Below, piece after piece: positions 1 through 11,172 of a stretch of DNA of 64,000 nucleotides. The position numbers were made by a program, and so were the translations under genes. Source of the DNA: Nymphaea colorata (Eukaryota; Streptophyta; Magnoliopsida; Nymphaeales; Nymphaeaceae); assembly GCF_008831285.2 (NCBI RefSeq), contig NC_045138.2, positions 22,663,934 to 22,727,933 of the forward strand, given 5' to 3'. The stretch's first letter is position 1. Each line of letters begins with the position of its first letter. Under the pieces are notes generated by a model. That model was not told the origin of the DNA. It did no database searches and worked only from the letters and a program-made list of their open reading frames with translations.

Positions 1-1843
1 CATAAATCCAGATTTTGATGGAACATAGTCTTCTGTAGTGAGTACTTATTTTGCAAAAACAATGCTATGTTCATGTAGAAGTGCACTATTTTTTTATTTA
101 CGTGGCTCAGAGAAACACATATTGTGCTTAGTAGTAATTTGCTAAGAAGACATTGCACCAACCCCAACTCACAGGTTGTGCAAAAGGATGGAGAGATTTT
201 CTTTACTATCCTTTTTGTCTCATGTTTGTCTTCTGAAGTGTATTTGGTTCTTTATGTCTGTTATTTTTTAAACATGTTTTCTATTCTTATTGTTCTATTT
301 GTTCCAAACATTATTTGTATCATTAACTCGTATTTAATTTCAATAGTTCCTATTTCAGATAATATCTCTTGCAATTATAGATTGCACTTGTAAAACCTTC
401 TTGACCCCTATCCCACCAGACCCTTCTAATTCCTAGTATAGCCCCATAACTGGTGGATGTGGCATCAGTTATGGATGATAAACAAGCATTGCTCCAGATA
501 GTAGGCCCTACCCACATAAAGTACGTAGAAAACGTCAATTTGGACATCCAAATTCCTCTCTATTGCTTTTCTTCTATGATATATAGTTTATATCTATTTT
601 GTGTTTTTCATCAGACGTTTGTAGATATTAATTCAAAGAGTTATTGGACTTTGAAAATATCACAAACTAACATATGAATATTCATGAAAGGAAGCAAAAA
701 GAATGAAACTTACCAAAGTATTGTAGATACACTTATCCTCATTATGCATAACGTAAATGCAAAGAACAAAATATGAATAACATAATGAACACTATCTCAA
801 ATAAACATGAATCACTTAAGCAAGGACCATCAAAGTAAATTTGGTGAATCTTCAAAATCCTCGTGTTGCTGAAAGAATCATCATCATTGACTTGTTTGCT
901 TGTTACAGCATTAATCCATGTCATCAGTTAGGCCCTCTTAATATTAAAACAGCTACAACCAACAGGAATGCAGATTTTCATGCAACAAAGTCGTTTGTAG
1001 CGAGTGTTTGTTTTGTGGAAACAATGCAATCCTCATGTAGAAGTCATCTGTATTTTTGTTTACACAGCTCAATGAAACACATTATAAATATTAGTAGGGG
1101 TGCTCTGCTGAGAGGACATTGCACTGACTCCAACTCCCAAGTTGTGCCAAAGAATGGAGAGATTTTCTATAATGTCGTTTTTGTCTCATGTTTGTCTCAT
1201 GTGTTGTTTATTCTGTTCATTATGTATGTTCTTTTTGGCATTTGTTTTCTCTTCTTACTATTCTATTTGTTTCATCCAGTGTTTGTGTCATTAACTCGTA
1301 GTTAATTTCAATAGTTCATGTTTCAGATAGTGCCTTTAACAATTACAAACTGCACTTGTAAAGCTCCCTAACCCCTATCCCATCAAACCCACTATGATTC
1401 CTGGTACAGCCCCCTCACCAAGTTGATGCGACATCAGTTAATAAACAAGCACTGCTCCATGTAGCAAGCCCGACCCACATAAAGTATGTAGGCCAATTCA
1501 ATTAGGACATGCAAATTCCTCACTATTGTTTTTCCTCTACAGTTTTGTATATTTCGGCAAACATTCGTAGATATTAATTCAAAGAGTTGTTGGATTTTGA
1601 AAATATGACAAACTAACACTTTACATTCATGAAGGGCAACAAAAAGAAGGAAACTAGCCAAAGTATTGTAGACACACTTGTGTTCATTATGTATAACATA
1701 AATGTAAATAACAAAACTATAATAACATAATGAACCCTTTCTCAAATCAATATGAGTCACTTAAGTAGGGTCCAAAGTAAATTCGGTGAATCTTCAGAAT
1801 CCTCATGTTGCTGAAAGAATCATTGTCATAGACCTACCTCGCT
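1..1843. repeat. Large tandem duplication, unit about 0.95 kb, two diverged copies
   Basis: The stretch from the window start to about 901 recurs at about 960-1843. Matching blocks include the one around 103-240 with 1066-1200 (sharing GAAACACAT, GACATTGCAC and GGAGAGATTTTCT), the block around 440-560 with 1425-1540, and 832-901 with 1772-1843 (sharing GTTGCTGAAAGAATCAT). The offset is about 943-962 bases, so small indels have accumulated, and base differences are frequent. The left copy may start before the window. No conserved protein is visible; the ORFs inside are short and differ between copies. Origin is unknown; it could be part of an older repeat family or a local segmental duplication. 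Confidence 0.8.
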
Positions 1844-3166
1844 TGAGAATGAAGAGATTAGGAACATCAGTGTAGCTGGCATGTCATTCTTGTTGTTAAA
1901 ATTAGAAAACATTGAAAGCTATTGAAACTCGCTATTTAATTTGGAAGACGTGTTAACCTACTGAATTTCTTAAAAAAACACAAAAAGGTATATGTTGGAC
2001 TTCTTGGCCCCCAATGGAAGAGAAATATTTACAGATAACACATCATCTAACATTTTCCCAACGAGAACCAAAAAAGGGAAAATAACTACCTACAATGGTA
2101 ACCACAAACTTCAACATACAAATGTTATCGCCTGCGATATGACCAATATAAGTCCACATGAAGAAAGACGAAGAAGAAGAAATGTTCTATAAAATATTCA
2201 AGGGAAATCTATGCATTAGAGTTCTCATCCTTGAAATTTCATCGAAAAAGACAAGAGAAACAAAAAAAGAATCAAACTTCTGTAGGGCGAAGGAAAAATC
2301 AATCAGGCATTTCGACGAACCAATTGACTTCTCATAGGGTATACTTGAACATTAGCGAATAATTGATCAATGAAGGGTGGTCGTTGAATATCAACAAACA
2401 ATATCACCTAGGGTATAGCAACAGGGTGGGCGACATGGCGTACAATGGATGGAGCACCTGCACCACCGCAGTGAGATGTCTACAACTACATGATTGGTAT
2501 CCGGTGATGACCTCCCTCTAACGTGGGGCTCGTAGGAAGTCAATTCAAACACTACACAAAGCAAAAGCAAAGGGCTACGGGCTTGACATGCATCTTCATA
2601 GACCTTAGGCTCATGAAGTCGTGCATGTCCTTCTATATATATATATATATATATAATGAAAAGCCAAGGCTGCCTAGTGAGCATGGAGCCATGACATGCT
2701 TGACATGGCCAGTGAGGATGGTTGACCGTCTCCATCACTACCGGTCAAGCACTAGGTGGACATAAAGGAGCTGCTTGGGAACAGTTTGAAGCATTTGCCC
2801 CAAAAAGTTGGCCTACTTATGGAACAGACTTTCTAAAGTATCTAATAATTCTAGATAAATTTTGTATTTATGGAACACTTTATAAAGTATTTAATAGATC
2901 TAAATAAATTTTGTATTAGATGCACCAGACAATAACATAAATAATGTTACTCTTCCCAAACGTCCCCAAAGGATCCCATAGAAGCAAGGCACACAAAAGA
3001 AACTTATTCCGTTTATTGGATCCAACAACATGGACATAGAGAGAGATAAAGATTCTCGTTTACACTTATCCAACAATATTCGGATCCAAACAGATGGGAG
3101 TTGGGCTCCCTTCCCATTCAATGCCAACTTATCCAACAATATTCATGTGTACATAAAACACCAGTG
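1844..3166. other. Intergenic, no gene recognised
   Basis: AT-rich sequence with short ORFs lacking family resemblance. It holds a (TA)n microsatellite at about 2633-2655. Two near-repeats of a TTTGTATT-containing segment occur at about 2860-2920. No promoter or RNA gene could be supported. Confidence 0.5.
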
Positions 3167-3553
3167 TAGGGAAGTCAACAGATCAGATTTAAATTGGATT
3201 TATTCTTAATGGATCTGCACATATTCAGATTCAATTTTGGATTTGAATATGAAAGAAGAAAAGTCATATTCCAATGCAAATCCGTTTCTCACAAACTAAG
3301 TCTGATCCAAGTCCGATTTTTAAAAGTCATATATGAATCTGAATCCAAATTTCAAACCAAATACCAACCACATTATTACTATATGTTATGAACCGATTTT
3401 CAAAATGTAAGGACATCAAAATTAGGATCTTTATTTAGAACTAATTCCAATCTGAATCCGACTGGCTATTTATGTAAATCCAAATCTGAATCCATATCTG
3501 GTCGGATGCTATTTTTCATATTCAAATCTGATCCAAATTTATTGACATCCCTA
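3167..3553. mobile_element. hAT-type MITE with 8-bp target-site duplication
   Basis: A 387-bp element begins TAGGGAAGTCAACAGATC and ends ATTGACATCCCTA, giving imperfect terminal inverted repeats of the TAGGGATGTCAA type that is widespread in plant hAT MITEs. It is flanked by CACCAGTG (3159-3166) and GACCAGTG (3554-3561), an 8-bp target-site duplication with one mismatch, the length expected of hAT transposition. The interior is a low-complexity mix of TCTGAATCC and CCAAAT words, common in this class. It has no coding capacity, so it was mobilised by a transposase in trans. Confidence 0.8.
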
Positions 3554-4023
3554 GACCAGTGGAGAACGACAAAGCTTAGTCTGATACATGCGTCAATCAC
3601 AATCGTAAACACAAAAGAAGTGTGCATGTAATCTAAGTTTGATATCTTGCAATCTTTCTAGTTATAAGCCTACGAAGTTGTTATTGTAACGCTGTTGGTA
3701 TTTTGATTACCAAAAAGATTTATATGTATTGATTTCCTACTCGCTGTGCGTGTCGATAAAGTGTTCTTTTTTTTCATTCTCCTGTCAGAGATGTGAACTT
3801 AACAGTGATTTGATGAGAAACAGGTATTAAGTTATTTTTTCAATTTAGTAATGTTTTTTAATAACTAGAAAATAATGGCTCTCACAACATCAGCATTTTA
3901 ATAGTTGAAAAATCAAAATTTTTACAAAAATGAATTTATAAATTAAAATATGACTTTTGTTATATTAGTGTTTACAAACACATTAGCCCATGATTTATGG
4001 TGCGGGTTTTAGTGATAACTTAT

Positions 4024-4025
<2 letters not shown>

Positions 4026-4103
<78 letters not shown>
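4026..4103. repeat. (TA)n(GA)n compound microsatellite
   Basis: About 24 TA dinucleotides run directly into about 14 GA dinucleotides. It is likely polymorphic. It sits just left of the LINE remnant; no functional role is visible. Confidence 0.95.
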
Positions 4104-4107
<4 letters not shown>

Positions 4108-4181
4108 TGGGGAGAGAGAGATCCTCTCGGGTTTAATAACTAGCTCCCATCTTCTCCCTACTGTGTATCATATCTAGTGAG

Positions 4182-4920
4182 GTGGTTTTCTCCACAGGGT
4201 CACCCACAGAGACGCGATTGGAAGGAAACCGCTTACATAATCTTTATCAATCTGTTACTAAGAACTCCTACGCGATTGTTCAGTATGCTAACCTGCTTGA
4301 CGATTGTGACCCTTTTACCTGGTCAAATAGGGGAAGTGGTCTGAGTCTCATCCAAAGCAAAATCGATAAATGTTTTATAAACAGTTTTTTGGCAGCACCA
4401 GTTTGAGGGAATTAATCACTTACGTGTGGTAAGCAGGCATACTCAGATCACTCAACTCTAATATTCTCTTTTGCAAGCATGAAAGAATTTAGAATGAGAT
4501 GGAAAAAGGGGTTGTTTAGGTATTTTTCAAGTACTGGGAAAGTAAACCCACGTGCAACACAATTATTTCCAGAGTCTGGGCGAAGGAGATGAGAGGAATT
4601 GGAACAAACTTGCTGTTGAAAAAATAGATGTGAAAGTTCTGCGCCTGCAAACATAATTGGACGACCTGCAATAAAATGATGATATTGGGTCAGTTGCAAG
4701 GAATATTGAAGAGGCCAAAATCAGAGTAGATCTGCTTGAAGCGCTCAGGGATGAAGAAGTGTATTGGAGTCGGAAAGTAAGAGTGCTTTAGCTCAAAAAA
4801 GGGGACGGCAACACACAATTTTTCTCATTGCGGATTGAAGAAAAGAGAGGCAAAAAATAGCATCACTAACCTGGAAACTGAGGAAGGCTTTTGAGAGGAT
4901 CTAGATCAGATTCGCGCTAC
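4182..4920 (+). pseudogene. Decayed LINE (L1-type non-LTR retrotransposon) fragment, endonuclease end and linker
   Basis: The reading frame at 4182-4406 contains DPFTWSNRGSG followed by SKIDKCF, matching the C-terminal end of the apurinic-type endonuclease of plant L1 LINEs (typically FTWSN...SRLDRFL). After frame changes, about 4750-4900 reads EEVYWSRKVRV, then KKGDGNTQFFH and KKREAKNSITNLE. That is the segment preceding the reverse transcriptase in L1 elements, usually EE..W.Q.SR..WL..GD.NT.FFH. Several frameshifts and stops interrupt it and no reverse transcriptase core follows. The order is as in a full element, so this is a truncated or deleted relic on the plus strand. Exact ends are unknown and no poly-A tail was located. 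Confidence 0.75.
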
Positions 4921-6698
4921 GCTGCGGTTTCAGATATTTTCAGAATACGTATAAGAAGCCTCATAGATGAAAATCGTCTGAAAAAACATATGACAGCATG
5001 ACAATAAAGATGAAGAATTATGGACAAACCATTCTTGCAAGAATGTCGTAGCCCATGGCTTGAAGTATCATTAGCAGGCTTTCCAAGAAAGTTCCAGCAA
5101 CATTGCCCTCCTATTTTGTTAATCTAATAAATTGGAGAGGAAATGTAATGGACTGAAGTTGATGTTGCACCCCCAAGGCAGATCAGACTGCGGCAGTTTT
5201 ATGGTTCAAAGAGGTAACCAAGTGAAGTCTTTATACATTGCAGTGCAGCAAGAAACTGGCGTGCTCAATCCAATTGGACAGAGGAAACTACAACACAAGT
5301 CAAATGGGACCAATACTCCAGCCAAAATGGGCAAGTCATCTCAATCTTTACATTTTTTAAACGGCATTTTGCAGACGTCAACACAAAGTTTTCTGTACAT
5401 GATGGACAGAGGATGTAGTCTGCACGAAATGTGGAATATTATCATTCATCGCATCCATGGGCACCAAACCTTGCGTCTTGACAATACAGAAATTGAACTT
5501 GACCTGCTATCTGCTAGTCACAAAGTGTGCTCCAACGTATGACTTTCTGGGGTCAGGAGTTCACACACAGGATGAGTCTTTCCATGGATAACTATCCATG
5601 CTTGCTATGAATGTTATGCGCATCAAGAACAGCATCAATCCGAATTTCTGTCTTTGACTTCACTCAACTGATCAAACTGCTTCAGATTTCTAGGACCATA
5701 TAGAATCCTCTTCGTTCTCCCATGTACTAGTAGAAGCATCAATTTTGGTGGTAGAAAGTTCTCATTTATGTGCAAACACGTTGCATTGACCAGTCACGGA
5801 ATACGCTTTGACTAGTCTCTTCTTGGATTCATAATTGCAATCTTTACAAGACCATATAGAGTCCAGTATTTAGAACAAGGACAGCCATGTAGGTACAGGT
5901 GCAAGGGCTGCAATATAGCAATTTAGAAAAATATGGAACTAGGCATGCAGGTGGAGTAAACAGGCAGATATACAGTAGATAAGTGCCCATCCAAAAAGAT
6001 GGGGAACTCACACTCTCAATTGACAATCTTTACGTAATATATCGTTCTACCTTTTCCTAGTTTCTGAACCTACTTTCTGGTAATTCCTAGTTCCACCCAT
6101 TAACTTTAAGAATTAATCGGGCCCTACAATAAGCTCAATCTTTTTTGTCTGTAACTATACAACATTCTGTTCAGTAGTACCATACATTCCTCCATAAGCA
6201 AAGATTTATGTAATGAAGATGACAAAGGACTTAAATAAAATAGGATAGGGAGTAGAAGGACTACACAACAAAATAGGATAGGGAGTAGAAGGACTACACG
6301 AAGGACTAGAAAAGAAGACAATGAACAACGATATGTACTAATGTTGAGCGGCCGAGAGAAGTGCCAGGAAAATGAAAAGACGGTGGGAATAGGAAGGTGA
6401 TATTCGTCAGCCATCATGCCTATTGGTACCGACCTGTTTGCAGTAGCTTCGAAGGACTAATTTAGACAGGCAAGTTTCATGACCCTCCCGCCACTATCTA
6501 TGGTGAAAGGTTAAAAGAGGATAGCGTTCAGTATGCATTCTTAGTTTCTTACTTGGTACCCTACTAGAAGTTAACATGTTGTCAGAGGATTCACACTCAA
6601 ATACATAACACTCATCTCAGAAAATAGCATTTGAAGCAAAAAATGAATATGAGGAAATCTAAAGAACGAAGGCCACCTTAGGAGAGTTAGGAGATTCT
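4921..6698. other. Intergenic and 3' flank of the PPR gene; no gene recognised
   Basis: A 136-codon ORF at 5132-5542 has no recognisable domain and no supporting context. A 32-bp direct duplication (AAAATAGGATAGGGAGTAGA core) occurs at about 6236-6300. The segment nearest 6698 lies downstream of the minus-strand PPR gene and probably includes its 3' UTR. Confidence 0.5.
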
Positions 6699-8171
6699 TT
6701 AATCGTTCAAAGGTTCTTTGATCAAAAGGTTCATTTTCTCCATAAGAAATTCAAGTACGTCTTCTCTTCCTTCCTTCAAGAGCAACTTCCTCAACCTCTT
6801 GACAGTCGGACCAGATGGTCGGATGCCCTTTTCAATCATTTCTTCTAACAAAACACATGCCTTGTCCAGTTCACCGTTTTCACAAAGACCATTGATGAGC
6901 ACGGAGAATGTGTGCATGCTAGGAATAAACTGTTTGAGGCCCATGTATTTCCAAACCTTCAGTGCCATCTCCAACTTATCCATGTCGCAGAACATTTTTA
7001 TCATCATAGTGTACGTGTCTGAATCAGGATCGCAACACTTAATCATCCTCCTGAAAACACGATACGCCTCATCATTTTCCCTAGCATCAATAAGGCTATT
7101 CAAAAGTATATTAAAAGTTCTACAATTTGGAGAAACACCCTTGTTCTCCATCTCTTGCAAAACCCTGAAAACGTTCTTAAACTTCCTCACCTTACAGAAT
7201 GCACCAACCAAGGCATTATACACTGCAACATCAGCTCGTATCCCATTCCTTTCCATCTCTAGGAACGTTTCAACTGCATCGCCAATACGCCTCTCAGTAC
7301 CATACTGATGAACGAGAATGCTGTAGATGAATGAATTCGGCATACAGTTCCTACTTCTCATCTCTGCCATGACCTCCACTGCCTCCTCCATGCGGCCAGC
7401 TTTACAGAGTATGTCCACCATAATCGAGTAAGTAACGATATCTGGTTCACATCCATTCTCGACCATATCTCTGTAAACCTCCCTGGCTTTCGGCAGATTG
7501 GGCTCTCTGCCCCAACCCTCCAAAAGTATGCTATACGTTTTCGAATCGGGAACAAAGCGATCCTTCATCGAGTCGAAGATCTCCTGGGCCTTCCTGACAT
7601 TCTTAGACTTACAAAAGGCACCAAGCAAGCTATTGAACGCTGCTAAGTTCGGTGTCACTCCAAATTTATCCATGACATTGAAGGTATATATGGCTTCATC
7701 CACCTTCTGCGCCCTCGCGTACCTTCTCGTCATCACAGAGAATGTCTCAACGTTCAAGAGGCTCTTTCGGCGCATATCATTAACCAGATCCCACATCAAC
7801 TGATATTGCCTAATCTTGGCCAAGGAGCCTATCACCAAATGGTATGCTTTCACAGTGTGTATGTAGCTTCTCTGCTTCTCTGCCCATCGGAAAAACCGGT
7901 AGACTTGCATTCCGGCATTCTCGAATCGCTCGATTACCCTCTCAACCACATCAGGGGACGGCCTGATCCCACTTTCATCGAGCATCTTCTCTAGAACCAA
8001 TTTCGGTGAAGACATCATAATCTTGCAGACCCTCTCCGTAGGGTCTGTTGATTCAAGCGAATTCTCAGATTGGTGGTAGCTTCTCACCAGAACAGTAGAT
8101 TCTAAAGCATATGTTGGGCATTGCCGCATCAAAGTTTTGAGCTCATTGAGACTTAACAAATTCCTCATCAT
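6699..8171 (-). CDS. APPR6: P-class pentatricopeptide repeat protein, APPR6/MPPR6-like, probably mitochondrial
   Basis: An intronless frame of 490 residues starts at the ATG at 8171-8169; the frame stays open upstream only through a non-ATG extension. PPR proteins bind single-stranded organellar RNA, one base per 35-residue helix-turn-helix. The N-terminus (MMRNLLSLNELK...) is basic and weakly amphipathic, consistent with mitochondrial import. From about residue 150 there are roughly ten tandem P-type motifs, shown by VVTYSIMVDILCKAGRMEEA-type segments such as TFSVMTRRYARAQKVDEA, TYSILLEGWGREPNLPKA and TFSVLINGLCENGELDKA. No E or DYW domain follows. The sequence recalls Arabidopsis At1g77360 (APPR6) along its length, including the ending EKMN...EPL.D. 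The maize homologue MPPR6 acts in 5' maturation and translation initiation of mitochondrial rps3 mRNA; applying that role here is inference by homology. Confidence 0.9.
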   Translation of the reverse strand: MMRNLLSLNELKTLMRQCPTYALESTVLVRSYHQSENSLESTDPTERVCKIMMSSPKLVLEKMLDESGIRPSPDVVERVIERFENAGMQVYRFFRWAEKQRSYIHTVKAYHLVIGSLAKIRQYQLMWDLVNDMRRKSLLNVETFSVMTRRYARAQKVDEAIYTFNVMDKFGVTPNLAAFNSLLGAFCKSKNVRKAQEIFDSMKDRFVPDSKTYSILLEGWGREPNLPKAREVYRDMVENGCEPDIVTYSIMVDILCKAGRMEEAVEVMAEMRSRNCMPNSFIYSILVHQYGTERRIGDAVETFLEMERNGIRADVAVYNALVGAFCKVRKFKNVFRVLQEMENKGVSPNCRTFNILLNSLIDARENDEAYRVFRRMIKCCDPDSDTYTMMIKMFCDMDKLEMALKVWKYMGLKQFIPSMHTFSVLINGLCENGELDKACVLLEEMIEKGIRPSGPTVKRLRKLLLKEGREDVLEFLMEKMNLLIKEPLND

Positions 8172-8928
8172 TTTTTGGAGCAAAATAACAAAAGGAGGAG
8201 GTCTCACGAAGAACTAGGTGAAATCTGTATCAACCCACACACGAAGCAAACTAAGCACGATGAGCAGAGGACAAGAGAACATACAACAGAAGCTCCCCCT
8301 CGATTCATCTTCCTCTCCTTTCGTCGACGAAATAGGGTTTAGCGTTCAATTTCCGCTGGGGAAGCGGGGATGAACCAAAGCGAGAAAACGGGAATTTTCT
8401 TCGTAAAATGGCGGAAAACAGAATTCCCTTCGTGCCACTTAGCCGAACGACACCGGTTCGATCATTGCGGCAATATCACGGCCACGGGCGCCCACTTTGC
8501 GGTTAACCCTGAGGCGGACGGTGTCAAAGAACGCCTATATAATGAAGTGAATAAATATTTGAATGCAATTTTGAATCCGAATTTGAAGCAAATCTGAAAT
8601 CTAATTAAGAATTCGGACGATGAATGTCAAAATTTCATACCAGAAGCTAGTTGGGGCACATACATATTGACGTGCAATGTTGTTTGATTTCCTTGTTCAA
8701 ATGACAGAATTTGGTCCGACTGCATTTTGGATCTGAACTAGGTCCAACAAAATAGAGTTGAATTCAAATCTAAAACGTCTATTTATAACAATAAAATGGA
8801 TTGCAACTTTAATGCATTTACAAGACGAGGGTTGGACCCATTTATAAGAAGTCAAGCTCGGGTTGGCTCGACCATCAAAACCCAAGCATGTCTGGCTGCC
8901 GTCACTTGTTGACGTAGAAGTAGAGGGG
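8172..8928. other. 5' flank of the PPR gene
   Basis: The sequence immediately upstream of the PPR start (8172-8540, read on the minus strand) is more GC-rich than its surroundings and probably contains the promoter and 5' UTR; no defined motif was supported. From about 8560 it becomes AT-rich with AAATCTGAA-type words like those in hAT MITEs, suggesting old element debris. A short ORF at 8370-8597 on the plus strand has no family resemblance. Confidence 0.4.
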
Positions 8929-9387
8929 TAGGGGTGAACACGAGTCAATTCGAACCTGAATTCAGTAAGCTCGAGCTCGACTTAACAGTTACATGTTGAG
9001 CTCAAGTTCGACTCAATTAAAGCTCGACAAGCTCATTTGAATAGAATTGATATTCATCGTTACATGTTGAGCTTGAACTCGACTCAATAAAGACTCAACA
9101 AACTCTTTTAAACAAAATTGATATTCATCGTTACGTGTTGAGTTCGACCTCGAGCTCGAATTAATTAAGGCTCGACAAACTCGTAACTTGTTTGGATATG
9201 TCGACTTGATTAAGGCTCAACAAACTCAATTAAGGCTCGAACTCGACTCGGCAATTACGTGTTGACTTTGAACTTAACTCGATTATTTGAACGAGTTGAC
9301 TCATGAATTCGAGCTTGACTTATTAAACAAATGACTTGACTCGAACTTATTCACGAGTCAGCCTGCTGGACTCGTTGTTCACCCCTA
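8929..9387. mobile_element. hAT-like non-autonomous element rich in GAGCTCGAACTCGACT words
   Basis: The element starts TAGGGGTGAACA and ends TGTTCACCCCTA, a perfect 12-bp inverted repeat of the hAT type. The 459-bp interior is built from imperfect repeats of AGCTCGACTCAATTAA-like words. About four degenerate tandem units around 8965-9260 share TACGTGTTGAGCTC, with spacing near 75-85 bp. No convincing 8-bp target-site duplication was found (flanks TAGAGGGG and CAAATGAG), so the insertion is old or the ends have shifted. There is no coding capacity. Confidence 0.7.
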
Positions 9388-11172
9388 CAAATGAGTAAAA
9401 GACTCTTGTAATAATTGATTAGGGCGTCACATGACGTAGAATCAAACAATGTGGAGTGAGTGCTTCTCGTGCTAGAAGAATTGACATATCTTGTACATAT
9501 AGATTATGAGCACCTGATGAAAATGGTTTCGGCCTAGCCACGGCCAGAGCATTTTGGGAAGTTTTGCTTAAACTATGTTGGTGTTATATCTATCCATAAA
9601 AATCTTTTATGGAAGATTAACTCACAATGATAAATTTATTTTAGCCAAAGATGAAGTTATAAAAAATGCATATCATTTAATTATCAACATTCATGAATGC
9701 CTTTTTGTTTTGAAGAAGATGTTGTATGTTATCGCCGCTACGTGGCTAGTAGATGTAGCCCGTGTCTCGTAGAGTCAGAAATTTTGGTTGAAAAAGTACT
9801 AATCCAACACTTCCATACCTAAAGGGATACCAAGATATATAAATAGTTAAATGTTTGAATGCATTATAAAAATAAAGTTATTTTCAGGGGTTGCTGTGGG
9901 CAATTGCTTACACTGGACTATATGCTGCTCCGCCACATTAAATGAGGTTGTAAAACCTTATGTCTCTAGTTTTCTTATAAAATTATCTTATTTTCCAAAT
10001 TATATTCTCACCTGCCATGTTCTCGGTTATATTAAGCTAAAACAAATGAAGAAATGTGTTTTGTAAAACAAACCAAAAATATTAAAATAAAAGCATGACA
10101 GATTGCCGGCATATATATTGTGTGGGTGTGATAGCTTTTAGGTTGTATTTGTTTTACTATGGATTTGAGATCCACGGTAATATCCGAAATCCATAGATTT
10201 CAGGTGGGACCCGCCCTCTCTAATTCAACTTTAAATTCATAGTTTTTAGCTAAGTTACATTGGCATGAGTACTGAAATATAGGTACAGACACGATAATTT
10301 AAAAAAATGTGAATACATGATATGGCAGGATATATGTATGTATATATGCAACATAAAAAAACGTCAAAATGAAAGCAACATTTTAATAAATAAGTGATAT
10401 AAATAAAAATATTATAAGTTAATAAACAATAACTATAAGAATAAAATGAAAAGTAAAGTAAAAAAATTAAATTAAAGTAAAATTAAGTCGTTTGGATATA
10501 AATGTACTGGATATAAATGTATCAAAGTATGTTTAAGTACCCATTTTGAGTACTGATATGATGGGCCACATGAGAACATGAACCTTACTAAAGTATCCAT
10601 GTAACTTAGGTTTTTAATAATGTAGCATTAATTTAAACTCTAACCATACCCATGTAACTTAGGTTTTTAATAATGTAGCATTAATTTAAACTCTAACCAG
10701 TAAGATCTCGTACTATAAACACAACCTTATGGTCTGACTTAGCATGTATTTTGGCTCGCGATCAAGTTTGGCCTTCGTGTTCGACTGCGTTGGCCATGGT
10801 GAGATAAACCTTCTAGAAGTTATTTTAATGCTCTACCATAGCGTAAATGACCAAAAAACCAGCCTGAAGATCTACCGCGAGGAAAAAATGGGCAGATTTC
10901 ATTCTCAAAATCTCATATTCTCAAATCCTCTTCCAGCAACAGAACTGCCGGCCGTTATGGCGTTTCTGTAATTTAAATATTTTCCAATGGTATTTCCGAC
11001 ATTCGGTTCAGAGCGTGGCCCACATTGATGCGTTTCGACACGGATAAGAGAGAAGTCCGACAGGTGGTACCGAGGATAACAGAAAAAAAAAGAGGATTTC
11101 GAAAAATTTCGACAGTTCCTGTCCTCGTTGTCGTGGTTGGAGACGAGTGAGGGCGAGTGGGCGGACGGCCGC
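9388..11172. other. Intergenic, ending in the LHCB7 5' flank
   Basis: AT-rich, no gene recognised. It contains the 53-bp tandem duplication described separately. The last ~170 bases before 11173 are GC-richer and probably hold the LHCB7 5' UTR and core promoter. No TATA box or light-responsive element could be assigned with confidence. Confidence 0.45.
10594..10699. repeat. Tandem duplication of a 53-bp unit, nearly identical copies
   Basis: The unit CCATGTAACTTAGGTTTTTA...TTTAAACTCTAACCA occurs at 10594-10646 and again at 10647-10699 with a single visible base difference near the start. Such identity implies a recent slippage or unequal-exchange event, about 475 bp upstream of the LHCB7 start. 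Confidence 0.9.

Noticed and set aside
5132-5542. 136-codon ORF on the plus strand with a HEMWN-like word reminiscent of copia gag
   Set aside because: One short word is not enough; no zinc knuckle, protease or LTR is nearby and the composition is not distinctive.
11128-11172. Upstream extension of the LHCB7 frame
   Set aside because: It begins with TTG, not ATG, and the ATG at 11173 opens a normal transit peptide.
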